A stretch of DNA of 64,000 bases. Origin: Macrococcoides psychrotolerans (lineage in GTDB: Bacteria > Bacillota > Bacilli > Staphylococcales > Staphylococcaceae). How positions within the stretch are numbered: position 1 is the stretch's first letter; every line of letters begins with the position of its first letter. Below are positions 33,510 to 42,809 of this stretch, one piece after another. The notes beneath the pieces are model-generated. The model was not told the DNA's origin and did no database searches. It saw only the letters and a list, made by a program, of their open reading frames with translations. The DNA is taken from NCBI RefSeq assembly GCF_038095555.1, contig NZ_CP124591.1, positions 124,001 to 188,000 of the forward strand, in the 5' to 3' direction. A program made the translations under genes and the position numbers.

Positions 33510-36500
33510 ATGGCAATTGGAACAGGATTACGTTTCTTTAAACCAACAGAAAAATTCAATGGAAATTGGTCAGTATTAGAAGAGAAAAGTCGCGAATGGG
33601 AAAAGATGTACCGTCAGCGCTGGAGTCACGATAAAGTTGTAAGAACAACGCATGGCGTAAACTGTACAGGTTCATGTTCATGGAAAGTTTTCGTTAAAAA
33701 CGGCATTATCACATGGGAAAATCAACAAATCGACTATCCATCATGTGGTCCGGACATGCCTGAATTCGAGCCTCGTGGCTGTCCACGTGGTGCTTCATTT
33801 TCATGGTATGAGTATAGTCCGTTACGTATTAAGTTTCCTTATGTTCGCGGGGTGTTATGGCGCATGTGGCAAGAAGCTTTAGAAACGATTGGAGATCCCG
33901 TACGTGCCTGGCAGTCAATTGTAGAAGACGAAGCAAAGGCGAAGGCATATAAACAAGCACGTGGTATGGGTGGTCATGTCCGTGTGAACTGGCGTGAAGT
34001 AACACAGCTTATTGCAGCACAATTAATTTATACGATCAAGAAATACGGTCCAGACCGTATCGCAGGTTTTACGCCAATCCCTGCGATGAGTATGATTTCA
34101 TATGCATCAGGTGCGCGTTTCATCTCGTTACTGGGTGGGGAAATGTTATCGTTTTATGACTGGTACGCAGATTTACCGCCAGCATCTCCGCAAATTTGGG
34201 GTGAGCAGACAGATGTTCCAGAATCGAGTGACTGGTATAATGCCGGATATATTATTATGTGGGGTTCTAACGTACCACTAACACGTACACCAGATGCTCA
34301 CTTTATGACAGAAGTTAGATATAAAGGTGCGAAAGTTGTATCAGTAGCACCAGACTATGCTGAAAATGTTAAGTTTGCAGATAACTGGTTAGCACCGAAT
34401 CCTGGTACCGACGCAGCACTTGCACAGGGTATGACACATGTAATACTTGATGAGTTTTATGAAAAACGTCAGGAACCGATGTTTATTGAGTATGCAAAAC
34501 AATATACAGACATGCCGTTCTTAATTATGTTAGATAAACATGAAGATACATTGAAAGCAGGACGTTTCTTACGTTCGAGTGATTTAGGAGATACTTCTGA
34601 GCATAGTGAGTGGAAACCAGTCGTATATGATGATTTATCGGAATCAATCGTTGTGCCTAACGGTACGATGGGACAACGCTGGGAAAAAGATGTGAAATGG
34701 AATATTAAATTAGAAACAGCAGACGGTACAAAAATTGATCCTGCAATGACTATTAAAGATAAAGGTCATGAAGTTGTTGAGGTTGTGTTCCCGTTCTTTG
34801 ATAACGCAGGTAATGGAACATTCAAACGTCCGATTGCAGCGAAGAAAGTCACGCTTGATGATGGTACAGAACAATATGTTGCTACAATTTATGATTTAAT
34901 GTTGTCTCAATATGGTGTAAACCGTTTTAACACAGATTTAGAAGCAAAAGATTATGATGATGAAAGTTCTATCTATACACCAGCTTGGCAAGAGAAGATT
35001 ACAGGTGTAAAACCATCCATCGTTGTTCAAGTTGGACGTGAATTTGCACAAAATGCAATCGACACTGGTGGACGTTCAATGATTATTATGGGCGCGGGTA
35101 TAAATCACTGGTTTAACTCAGATACAATTTACCGTTCAGTATTAAACTTAGTTACATTATGTGCAACACAAGGTGTAAATGGCGGAGGCTGGGCACATTA
35201 TGTCGGTCAGGAGAAATGTCGTCCGATTGAAGGATGGTCCACAATTGCATTCGCAAAAGATTGGCAAGGACCACCAAGATTACAAAACGCAACGAGCTGG
35301 TTCTACTTTGCTACTGATCAATGGAAATACGAAGAATCTGGTGTAGATGCATTAACATCACCACTTGCAGAGAATGTAAAACATCAGCATCCAGCAGATT
35401 ATAACGTGCTTGCTGCACGTCTGGGATGGTTACCGTCATATCCGCAGTTTGATACGAACAGTTTACTGTTCGGAGAAGATGCGCGTGAAGCCGGCAACTT
35501 TACGAATGAAGAAATATTAAAACGTGCAGTTGAAAGCGTGAAATCACGTGAAACGAAATTTGCAGTAGAAGATCCCGATAATAAGAAGAACCACCCGAAA
35601 ACATTATTCGTATGGCGTTCTAACTTAATTTCTTCTTCAGCAAAAGGACAGGAATACTTTATGAAACATCTATTAGGTACAAAGCATGGATTACTTGCTG
35701 AACCTAATGAAACAGAAAAGCCTGAAGAAGTCGTATGGCGTGAAGATACTGAAGGTAAGCTAGATCTACTAATAGCACTTGATTTCCGTATGACAACAAC
35801 GCCACTTTACGCAGATATCGTATTACCAGCTGCGACTTGGTATGAGAAACATGATATATCTTCTACAGATATGCATCCGTTCGTTCATCCATTTAATCCA
35901 GCCGTAGATCCACTTTGGGAATCAAGAAGTGACTGGGATATCTATAAATCTATCGCGAAGACGTTCTCTGAAATGTCAGAACGTCACTTAAAAGGTACAT
36001 TCAAAGACGTTGTCACTGCACCACTTGCACATGACTCACAGCAAGAAATTTCTACACCTATGGGCATTGTTCGTGATTGGACTAAAGGTGAAGTAGAAGC
36101 AGTTCCGGGTAAAACGATGCCAGGATTTGCGATTGTAGATCGTACGTATACGGAAGTGTACGACAAATATATATCAGTAGGACCTTTGCTGGAGAATGGT
36201 AAAGTAGGCGCGCACGGCGTAAGTTTCAGCGTTAAAGAAGAATACGATGAATTACGCTCGATGGTGGGTACGTATGAAGATGATACAGTGAAAAATGGAT
36301 TGCCAAGAATTGATACAGCAAAACGCGTTGCAGATGTTATTCTGAACGTTTCATCGGCAACAAACGGCCATGTATCACAAAAATCATATGAAGATCTTGA
36401 ACGACAAACAGGTATGGAATTAAAGGATATTTCAGCAGAACGTGCAGCTGAGAAAATTACATTCCAGAACATTACAGCACAGCCACGTGAAGTGATACCA

Positions 36501-37184
36501 ACTGCAGTATTCCCAGGTTCGAACAAATTAGGTCGTCGTTATTCACCATTTACGACGAACATTGAACGACTCGTTCCATTTAGAACGTTAACAGGGCGTC
36601 AAAGTTACTATATTGACCATGAAGTATTCCAGCAATTTGGTGAATCACTGCCTGTATACAAACCGACATTACCACCAATGGTATTTGGCACGAAAGATAA
36701 GAAGATTAAAGGTGGCGTAGATAGTTTGGTTTTACGTTACTTAACACCACACGGTAAATGGAATATTCACTCAACATACCAGGATAATCAACACATGTTA
36801 ACATTATTCCGCGGTGGTCCAACAGTATGGATCAACAATGAAGATGCAGCACAGCATAACATTAACGATAACGACTGGTTGGAAGTATATAACCGTAACG
36901 GACTTGTTACAGCTCGTGCTGTGGTTTCTCACCGTATGCCACGTGGTACGATGTTCATGTATCATGCACAAGATAAACATATTCAAACACCAGGGTCTGA
37001 AATTACAGATACGCGTGGTGGTTCACATAATGCGCCAACACGTATTCACTTGAAGCCAACGCAACTTGTTGGGGGTTATGCACAAATTAGTTACGGATTT
37101 AACTATTATGGTCCAATTGGTAACCAACGTGATGTTTACGTTGCTGTACGTAAGATGAAGGAGGTTGATTGGCTTGAAGATTAA
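33510..37184 (+). CDS. narG: Respiratory nitrate reductase alpha subunit NarG
   Basis: NarG is the membrane-associated catalytic subunit that reduces nitrate to nitrite at a Mo-bisMGD centre. The 1224-residue protein has the N-terminal FS0 cluster ligands (His and three Cys in HGVNCTGSCSW and a later GCPRGASF), the Mo-binding region from about residue 150 including PDAHFMTEVRY, and the C-terminal molybdopterin dinucleotide domain near residues 1080-1200. The length matches the family. It overlaps narH and begins a narGHJI operon behind NreC-like and Rex-like sites. Confidence 0.98.
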   Translation: MAIGTGLRFFKPTEKFNGNWSVLEEKSREWEKMYRQRWSHDKVVRTTHGVNCTGSCSWKVFVKNGIITWENQQIDYPSCGPDMPEFEPRGCPRGASFSWYEYSPLRIKFPYVRGVLWRMWQEALETIGDPVRAWQSIVEDEAKAKAYKQARGMGGHVRVNWREVTQLIAAQLIYTIKKYGPDRIAGFTPIPAMSMISYASGARFISLLGGEMLSFYDWYADLPPASPQIWGEQTDVPESSDWYNAGYIIMWGSNVPLTRTPDAHFMTEVRYKGAKVVSVAPDYAENVKFADNWLAPNPGTDAALAQGMTHVILDEFYEKRQEPMFIEYAKQYTDMPFLIMLDKHEDTLKAGRFLRSSDLGDTSEHSEWKPVVYDDLSESIVVPNGTMGQRWEKDVKWNIKLETADGTKIDPAMTIKDKGHEVVEVVFPFFDNAGNGTFKRPIAAKKVTLDDGTEQYVATIYDLMLSQYGVNRFNTDLEAKDYDDESSIYTPAWQEKITGVKPSIVVQVGREFAQNAIDTGGRSMIIMGAGINHWFNSDTIYRSVLNLVTLCATQGVNGGGWAHYVGQEKCRPIEGWSTIAFAKDWQGPPRLQNATSWFYFATDQWKYEESGVDALTSPLAENVKHQHPADYNVLAARLGWLPSYPQFDTNSLLFGEDAREAGNFTNEEILKRAVESVKSRETKFAVEDPDNKKNHPKTLFVWRSNLISSSAKGQEYFMKHLLGTKHGLLAEPNETEKPEEVVWREDTEGKLDLLIALDFRMTTTPLYADIVLPAATWYEKHDISSTDMHPFVHPFNPAVDPLWESRSDWDIYKSIAKTFSEMSERHLKGTFKDVVTAPLAHDSQQEISTPMGIVRDWTKGEVEAVPGKTMPGFAIVDRTYTEVYDKYISVGPLLENGKVGAHGVSFSVKEEYDELRSMVGTYEDDTVKNGLPRIDTAKRVADVILNVSSATNGHVSQKSYEDLERQTGMELKDISAERAAEKITFQNITAQPREVIPTAVFPGSNKLGRRYSPFTTNIERLVPFRTLTGRQSYYIDHEVFQQFGESLPVYKPTLPPMVFGTKDKKIKGGVDSLVLRYLTPHGKWNIHSTYQDNQHMLTLFRGGPTVWINNEDAAQHNINDNDWLEVYNRNGLVTARAVVSHRMPRGTMFMYHAQDKHIQTPGSEITDTRGGSHNAPTRIHLKPTQLVGGYAQISYGFNYYGPIGNQRDVYVAVRKMKEVDWLED

Positions 37185-38724
37185 AGCACAAGTCGCAATG
37201 GTAATGAATTTAGATAAATGTATCGGGTGTCATACATGTAGTATTACATGTAAAAGTACCTGGACGAATCGTCCAGGTGCTGAATACATGTGGTTTAACA
37301 ACGTAGAGACAAAACCAGGTATCGGCTATCCGAAGCGCTGGGAAGACCAGGAAGTATATAAAGGTGGCTGGCAGTTAAACAGCAAAGGAAAATTAGAGCT
37401 TAAATCAGGTTCTAAACTTTCTAAAATTGCTTTAGGGAAAATCTTCTACAACCCAGATATGCCTGAAATGAAAGACTATTATGAGCCATGGACTTACAAT
37501 TATGCTAATCTTACGAACGCGAAAGAACAAAAGCATTCACCAGTCGCAACGGCTGAATCATTAGTATCAGGTAAAAAAATGGACTTACAGTGGGGCCCGA
37601 ACTGGGAAGATGACTTAGCTGGTGCGCACATCACAGGACCAACAGATCCAAACATTCAAAAGATTGAAGAAGAAATTAAGTTCAATTTTGAACAGTCGTT
37701 TATGATGTACTTACCACGCCTATGTGAACATTGTTTAAATCCATCTTGTGTGGCAAGTTGTCCGAGCGGTGCAATGTATAAACGTGATGAAGATGGTATC
37801 GTACTTGTAGACCAAGATGCTTGTCGTGGATGGCGTTATTGTATGACTGGCTGTCCTTACAAAAAAGTTTACTTCAACTGGAAAACGAACAAAGCTGAGA
37901 AATGTACCTTCTGTTTCCCGCGTGTTGAAGCAGGACTTCCGACAGTATGTTCTGAAACATGTACGGGACGTATGCGTTATTTAGGTGTATTACTGTATGA
38001 TGCTGACCGTGTATTAGAAGCAGCGACTGTAAAGGATCCGCAAGATCTATATCAAGCACAACTCGATTTATTCTTAGATCCTCATGACCCAGAAGTGATT
38101 GCTCAGGCAGAGCGTGATGGTATTGCACAAGACTGGATTGAAGCAGCACAAAACTCACCAGTATATAAGCTTGCAATTGAATACAAACTCGCATTCCCAT
38201 TACACCCTGAATATCGTACATTACCAATGGTATGGTACTGCCCGCCACTTAGTCCGATTATGAACTACTTTGAAGGTAAAGATTCTATCAAGAACCCAGA
38301 TATGATCTTCCCTGCAATTGAAGAGATGCGTTTACCAATTCAATACTTAGCAAACATGTTAACCGCAGGAGATGCACAAACTGTAAAAGAAGCGTTGCAA
38401 CGTATGGCGATGATGCGTAGTTACATGAGAGCCGTTTCAAGTGGTAAAGACTTCGACGCGTCACGTTTAGACCGTATCGGCATGACAGCGCATCAAGTGA
38501 AACAAATGTATCGATTACTTGCAATTGCAAAGCATGAAGACCGCTTTGTCATCCCGACATCACATAAAGAAGGATACATGAATACGTATAGCGCTCAAGG
38601 TGGCGAGGGTTATACAAGCGATAACTTCGGCGCAGATTGTGACGGTTGTGGTCCAGTACCTGCTGGTAAGTCTGGTAAAGAAGTTTATGAAGATAACTTC
38701 TATGGAGGTATTTGGCGTGATTGA
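37174..38724 (+). CDS. narH: Respiratory nitrate reductase beta subunit NarH
   Basis: NarH passes electrons from NarI haems to NarG through four iron-sulfur clusters. The cysteine groups are CIGCHTCSITC at the N-terminus, CEHCLNPSCVASC, CRGWRYCMTGC (tryptophan marks the [3Fe-4S] site) and CTFC with CSETC. I start it at the TTG at 37174, 9 bases after AAGGAGG; the upstream TTG at 37165 abuts that site. It overlaps narG by 11 bases and narJ by 8, showing strong coupling. The product begins MKIKAQVAMVMN. Confidence 0.96.
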   Translation: MKIKAQVAMVMNLDKCIGCHTCSITCKSTWTNRPGAEYMWFNNVETKPGIGYPKRWEDQEVYKGGWQLNSKGKLELKSGSKLSKIALGKIFYNPDMPEMKDYYEPWTYNYANLTNAKEQKHSPVATAESLVSGKKMDLQWGPNWEDDLAGAHITGPTDPNIQKIEEEIKFNFEQSFMMYLPRLCEHCLNPSCVASCPSGAMYKRDEDGIVLVDQDACRGWRYCMTGCPYKKVYFNWKTNKAEKCTFCFPRVEAGLPTVCSETCTGRMRYLGVLLYDADRVLEAATVKDPQDLYQAQLDLFLDPHDPEVIAQAERDGIAQDWIEAAQNSPVYKLAIEYKLAFPLHPEYRTLPMVWYCPPLSPIMNYFEGKDSIKNPDMIFPAIEEMRLPIQYLANMLTAGDAQTVKEALQRMAMMRSYMRAVSSGKDFDASRLDRIGMTAHQVKQMYRLLAIAKHEDRFVIPTSHKEGYMNTYSAQGGEGYTSDNFGADCDGCGPVPAGKSGKEVYEDNFYGGIWRD

Positions 38725-39295
38725 TTTAAATAAACTTTATGATTATAAACGTGCATTTGGATTCTTTAGTCACCAGCTCATTTACCCAGAAAAATTAAAT
38801 TTTCATCCAAGAGAATTCGACGGGGTGTTTGCAGAGGATCATCCTGCTTATGAAGCAATCAATCAGTACTGGAATAATATGCATGAAATTAGCTTGTCTG
38901 AAATTCAGGAAGTGTATACGTCGACATTTGACTTTGAAAAGAAGACGACGTTATACATGACATATGTTAAATTCCAGGATAAGAAAGAACGCGGACAAAT
39001 GCTTGCACGACTTAAAGTATTGTATGAAATGTTTGGACTTGAAATGCCTTCATCAGAACTGTCAGACTTCTTGCCATTAATGTGTGAATTTATTTATGCA
39101 GCGGATTGGCGCGGAGATGAACGTGCAGAGGAAAGCATGGGGTTGTTATTAATGGTCATTGAAGATGGTACGTATAATCTGCTGCAAGCATTAGAACATA
39201 TTAAGAGCCCATATTATCATTTAATCTTGGCGATAAGAGAAACATGTAAGGCATGTTTGATTAAAGATGAGAATGAGGTGACGTTAAATGGGTAA
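38717..39295 (+). CDS. narJ: Nitrate reductase assembly chaperone NarJ
   Basis: NarJ binds apo-NarG and helps insert cofactors and assemble the complex; it is not part of the final enzyme. The roughly 192-residue helical protein starts at the GTG at 38717, with GGAGG 8 bases upstream (the frame is open back to 38600, but that part lies within narH and is not expected to be translated). The YAADWRGDERAEESMG segment is family-typical. It overlaps narH by 8 bases and narI by 8. Confidence 0.94.
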   Translation: MIDLNKLYDYKRAFGFFSHQLIYPEKLNFHPREFDGVFAEDHPAYEAINQYWNNMHEISLSEIQEVYTSTFDFEKKTTLYMTYVKFQDKKERGQMLARLKVLYEMFGLEMPSSELSDFLPLMCEFIYAADWRGDERAEESMGLLLMVIEDGTYNLLQALEHIKSPYYHLILAIRETCKACLIKDENEVTLNG

Positions 39296-39962
39296 TCAAT
39301 TATTGTGGGTAATATTCCCCTATGCGTGTATTGCGATTTTTATTATTGGTCATATTTTTAGGTTTAAATATGATCAGTTTTCATGGACGGCAAAGTCAAG
39401 TGAGTTTGTAGAGAAGAAGTCGTTGATGTGGGGGAGTATTTTATTCCACTTAGGAATTATCCCGGTTATATTAGGGCATGTCGTAGGTCTAGGTATTCCT
39501 GCAAGCTGGTTGCGTGCAATTGGTGTGAGTGATCATTTATATCATATCGGTGCCGTATATATCGGAAGCATCTTCGGAATCGTCACGCTTATTGGTATGT
39601 TATTGTTGACAGCACGTCGTGTAACAAATGAAAACGTAAGAAAGCTAAGCTCGTTATCAGACATTCTTGTTAACTTTCTATTACTATTCATCGTATTTAT
39701 CGGCTGTTATTCAACAATCGTAACGAATGCTACATTACCAGACTTTGATTATCGTAATACAATCTCTGAATGGTTCCGCGGATTATTAATATTAAGACCT
39801 GAAGCAGGATATATGGAAGGTGTTCCATTATCTTTCAAGATTCACGTAATCACAGGATTCTTAATTACAGCATTGTGGCCATTTACTCGTCTTGTCCATG
39901 TATGGAGTGTACCTGTAAACTATGTCGGACGCAGTCACATTATATATCGTAAACATAAATAA
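39288..39962 (+). CDS. narI: Respiratory nitrate reductase gamma subunit NarI
   Basis: NarI is the membrane cytochrome b that oxidises menaquinol and anchors NarGH. The 224-residue protein has five membrane helices with haem-ligand histidines in the HLGIIPVILGH and HVITGF/RLVHVW regions. The ATG has GAGGTG upstream and overlaps narJ. nreA follows 32 bases later, and the intergenic gap is too short for an obvious separate promoter, so nreABC may be co-transcribed. Confidence 0.97.
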   Translation: MGNQLLWVIFPYACIAIFIIGHIFRFKYDQFSWTAKSSEFVEKKSLMWGSILFHLGIIPVILGHVVGLGIPASWLRAIGVSDHLYHIGAVYIGSIFGIVTLIGMLLLTARRVTNENVRKLSSLSDILVNFLLLFIVFIGCYSTIVTNATLPDFDYRNTISEWFRGLLILRPEAGYMEGVPLSFKIHVITGFLITALWPFTRLVHVWSVPVNYVGRSHIIYRKHK

Positions 39963-39993
39963 TAAGTTATAATCAGAAGGCAAAGGAGTGTAA

Positions 39994-40455
39994 ATGATGC
40001 ATGATTATCAAGCGATGATAGACCAGCTTAGAGAATCACTGAATGTAGATTTTATCGGACTCGCGATGCCTTCTGATTTAATTTTACAGACAGATATTCA
40101 CTGGCGCCATGTTTCGGGTGAAACAAATGAACGTTACAAGAAGATTGAACTAAAAAAAGGTAAGGGTGTCGCCGGTATCGTAATTAAAACAGGGCGAGAC
40201 TGGATTGAGCTTGATATTGAATCCAGTAGTTTGAATGCACACCTATTTGATTTTCCGATTATTCGTTTTGAAAAGTTAACGAGTTTTATCGCTGTACCAT
40301 TATGGAAATACAATAAAGTTGCAGCTGTACTTCTTATTGGGAATAGAAGTAAACGTCCGTTTACTTTAACGATGCATGAACAGCTCAAAAAAAGTCTTGA
40401 GCAAGGACTCGGTACTTTTTATTGTAAGGATGTGATCAATAGTGTCGAAACTTGA
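39994..40455 (+). CDS. nreA: Nitrate receptor NreA (GAF domain)
   Basis: NreA is a soluble GAF-domain protein that binds nitrate and relieves its inhibition of NreB phosphorylation. The 153 residues form one GAF fold with segments KKGKGVAGIVIKTGRDW and FIAVPLWKYNKVAAVLLIGN. AAAGGAG precedes the ATG. The end overlaps nreB by 14 bases, which shows tight coupling. As in staphylococci it sits between narGHJI and nreBC. Confidence 0.95.
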   Translation: MMHDYQAMIDQLRESLNVDFIGLAMPSDLILQTDIHWRHVSGETNERYKKIELKKGKGVAGIVIKTGRDWIELDIESSSLNAHLFDFPIIRFEKLTSFIAVPLWKYNKVAAVLLIGNRSKRPFTLTMHEQLKKSLEQGLGTFYCKDVINSVET

Positions 40456-41473
40456 GCGTGAAATAAATGATGATGGATTGGTTGATGCCTTTTATAACGA
40501 TACCGATGAACTCATCATATTTATAGATGAAAAGAACAATATACTCACAATGAATCAAGCCGCTCAAAAAGTGATTGATTTACATGACAATATTGATGGT
40601 CTGACAAGAAATCTTTGTCGCACATGTTTAGGAGTTACAAGTGAAAATGCAATAATGGAGTGCAGAGACTGTTTTATTAAACGTGAACAAAATAATCAGT
40701 CGTTTCAATTATTTCTAAAAGATGAAAATGGGGAGCCTAAACCGTATTCAGCATCTTACGTCGTGCTAAAAGAAAATAACGGCACTAAAGTACTGACATT
40801 GCAAAATATTTCCCAGCAAATAAAAACGCAGGAAATTCTTCATCAGAAAACAATTACACAAAAAATTATTAGTGCGCAGGAAAATGAAAGAAAAAGAATC
40901 TCACGAGAATTGCACGATAGTGTGATTCAAGAGTTGCTTAATGTATCAGTTGACATTCGTTTGATGAAATATAAGACTGAAGAAGAGAAAGAGAAGCATC
41001 TTCAGATGATGGAAGGTTCAATCGCACGACTAATGGATGATATACGCAATCTATCCTTAGAGTTGAGGCCTTCTTCTTTAGATGATCTTGGTTTAGTAGC
41101 AGCATTTAACTCTCATTTTAAGCAACTTGAAAAGAGCTATGGTCTTGAAGTTAATATGGATGAGAATATAGGCAACATTCGTTTTTCTAATGAGATAGAA
41201 ACAGCAGTATACAGAATTACACAAGAAGCAATACTGAATGGCTTAAAATATGCGAATGTCGATGAAGTAAATGTATTTATACAAAAAGATGAAACCGAAT
41301 TAACAGTAGAAATTAGCGACAGTGGAGATGGGTTTACACCAGGAGATACACCAAAAGGATCCGGACTCGGATTCTTTGGTATGCAAGAACGTGCGGCTAT
41401 CGTCAATGGGTATGTTGAGATTAATAGCGAAACAGGAAAAGGTACGTTTGTAACGTTAACCATCCCACTCTAG
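40442..41473 (+). CDS. nreB: Oxygen-sensing histidine kinase NreB
   Basis: NreB is a cytoplasmic kinase whose [4Fe-4S] cluster is destroyed by oxygen; without oxygen it phosphorylates NreC. The PAS domain has exactly the four cluster cysteines at residues 59, 62, 74 and 77 (LCRTCLG and MECRDC), as in S. carnosus NreB. The kinase has the phospho-acceptor His near residue 158 in SRELHDSVIQELL (HisKA_3 class) and an HATPase domain with SDSGDGF and GLGFFGMQERA. The start is a GTG inside nreA. Confidence 0.97.
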   Translation: MSKLEREINDDGLVDAFYNDTDELIIFIDEKNNILTMNQAAQKVIDLHDNIDGLTRNLCRTCLGVTSENAIMECRDCFIKREQNNQSFQLFLKDENGEPKPYSASYVVLKENNGTKVLTLQNISQQIKTQEILHQKTITQKIISAQENERKRISRELHDSVIQELLNVSVDIRLMKYKTEEEKEKHLQMMEGSIARLMDDIRNLSLELRPSSLDDLGLVAAFNSHFKQLEKSYGLEVNMDENIGNIRFSNEIETAVYRITQEAILNGLKYANVDEVNVFIQKDETELTVEISDSGDGFTPGDTPKGSGLGFFGMQERAAIVNGYVEINSETGKGTFVTLTIPL

Positions 41474-41483
41474 GGGGATAAAT

Positions 41484-42134
41484 ATGAAGATTGTAATTGC
41501 AGATGATCATGCAGTTGTGCGTACGGGATTCTCGATGATTTTGAACTATCAAGACAATATGGAAGTTGTTGCAACAGCAGCAGATGGTATGGAAGCTTTC
41601 CAAATGGTCTCGCAATATAAACCAGATGTACTGATTATGGACTTAAGTATGCCGCCAGGAGAATCAGGATTAATTGCTACAGGTAAAATAAAAGAGGCAT
41701 TTCCTGAGACAAAGATACTGATATTGACGATGTATGATGATGAAGAGTATTTGTTTCATGTTCTCAAAAATGGTGCAAACGGCTATATTCTGAAAAATGC
41801 TCCAGACGAAGAATTGATTAAAGCAGTGCGAACGGTCTATCAAGAGGGAACTTATATCGATCCTAAGATGGCAACGTCACTCGTGCATGAATTAATACAC
41901 CATGATACAGAGTACTCAGCGAAAAATGATCATTTAAAAATATTAACAAAACGAGAATTAGAGATATTACCTTTAATTGCGAAAGGTTATGGTAATAAAG
42001 AAATAGCTGAAATGTTATATGTTTCAGTAAAAACTGTAGAAGCACATAAAGCAAGAATCATGGATAAGCTAGAGCTTAAAAGTAAACCGGAACTTGTAGA
42101 ATACGCACTTAAGAAAAAATTACTTGAATTTTAA
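41484..42134 (+). CDS. nreC: Nitrate/oxygen response regulator NreC
   Basis: NreC activates narG, nir and narT promoters. The 216-residue protein has a receiver domain with DDH at residues 7-9, phospho-acceptor Asp53 in LIMDLSMPP and a Lys in LKNA, and a C-terminal LuxR-type helix-turn-helix (LTKRELEILPLIAKGYGNKEIAEML). It starts 10 bases after nreB. The candidate binding sites at narG and narT carry its expected GC-rich palindromes. Confidence 0.96.
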   Translation: MKIVIADDHAVVRTGFSMILNYQDNMEVVATAADGMEAFQMVSQYKPDVLIMDLSMPPGESGLIATGKIKEAFPETKILILTMYDDEEYLFHVLKNGANGYILKNAPDEELIKAVRTVYQEGTYIDPKMATSLVHELIHHDTEYSAKNDHLKILTKRELEILPLIAKGYGNKEIAEMLYVSVKTVEAHKARIMDKLELKSKPELVEYALKKKLLEF

Positions 42135-42150
42135 AAAAGGTAGTGACACG

Positions 42151-42657
42151 ATGCAATTTCAAACAAAGATGAAAGCACTGCGTATTTTAGAGAATGAACA
42201 CATGTTGATGCGTTCACTATTACATGAATGGTATCAAATCATGATGGATGTGAAAGCTACAGAAGCGATGCTTTCAAAATATCATAAACTAAAGTTATTA
42301 AAAGAAAAAGTGTCGGAGTTTTTACCGGTACTTGATAAGCACCAGGCAAAAGAAGAGCGATTTTTCTTTCCTGTTCTAGGAAGTTATATTGGAACAGATC
42401 AAGGTCCGATACTGACAATTGAAGCTGAGCATGATGAGATGGCACAATATTTTAATCACTTTAACGGTGTTACAAATATGATGGAACTGAGTGTAGAAGA
42501 TATTAATCTCCTGTTGAATGATTTGAACGAAGGTTACGAAATTTGTATGGTGCACATGTATAAGGAAGAGAGTGTACTGTTCACAATGGCGGAAAAGGTA
42601 TTTAAGATAAAAGATGAAGAAATGCTTCTAGAGGTATTGAATACAAAGATTATATAA
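42151..42657 (+). CDS. Hemerythrin-like (HHE domain) protein in the nre cluster
   Basis: The roughly 168-residue protein shows the hemerythrin di-iron ligand pattern: H17 in ENEH, DKHQAKEERFFFP, EAEHDEMAQYF and VHMYKEESVLF, so all expected His and Glu ligands are present. I start it at the ATG at 42151, preceded by AAAAAAGG; the frame is open to 42124, which overlaps nreC. It lies between nreC and narT and ends in a hairpin. A role in oxygen, NO or iron-sulfur repair is plausible but unproved. Confidence 0.85.
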   Translation: MQFQTKMKALRILENEHMLMRSLLHEWYQIMMDVKATEAMLSKYHKLKLLKEKVSEFLPVLDKHQAKEERFFFPVLGSYIGTDQGPILTIEAEHDEMAQYFNHFNGVTNMMELSVEDINLLLNDLNEGYEICMVHMYKEESVLFTMAEKVFKIKDEEMLLEVLNTKII

Positions 42658-42697
42658 AGAGAGAACTAAAACTTGAAAGAGTTCTAGTTCTCTCTTT
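42656..42697 (+). terminator. Hairpin after the hemerythrin gene
   Basis: AAAGAGAGAACTA (42656-42668) pairs perfectly with 42685-42697, with a 16-base loop. The T-tract is short, so termination may be partial. Confidence 0.65.
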
Positions 42698-42700
42698 ATA

Positions 42701-42734
42701 TAGGGAAATGACTCAGTTATAGGGGGAATTCCCC
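42701..42734 (+). promoter_or_regulatory. NreC-like sites of the narT promoter
   Basis: A perfect 12-bp palindrome GGGGAATTCCCC (42723-42734) follows a TAGGGAAAT element (42701-42709) whose GGGAA starts 21 bp upstream. A TACAAT -10 lies at 42760-42765. The distances of both elements to the -10 are the same as in the narG promoter. Confidence 0.7.
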
Positions 42735-42809
42735 AATGTTAAATGTATCACAATCGCCTTACAATAGTTTTGTATAGTAAATCACAAACTAATGAAAAAG
42801 GTGAAAGAA

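Noticed and set aside
35984..36526. Long open frame on the minus strand inside narG
   Set aside because: It lies fully opposite the well-supported narG coding frame, has no ribosome site and no recognisable domain; it is a shadow of narG codon use.
38600..38716. Upstream extension of narJ
   Set aside because: It lies in narH coding sequence; the GTG at 38717 with GGAGG is the supported start.
42736..42753. TCACAA half-site near narT as a Rex box
   Set aside because: The left half TTGTGA is absent, so it does not qualify.
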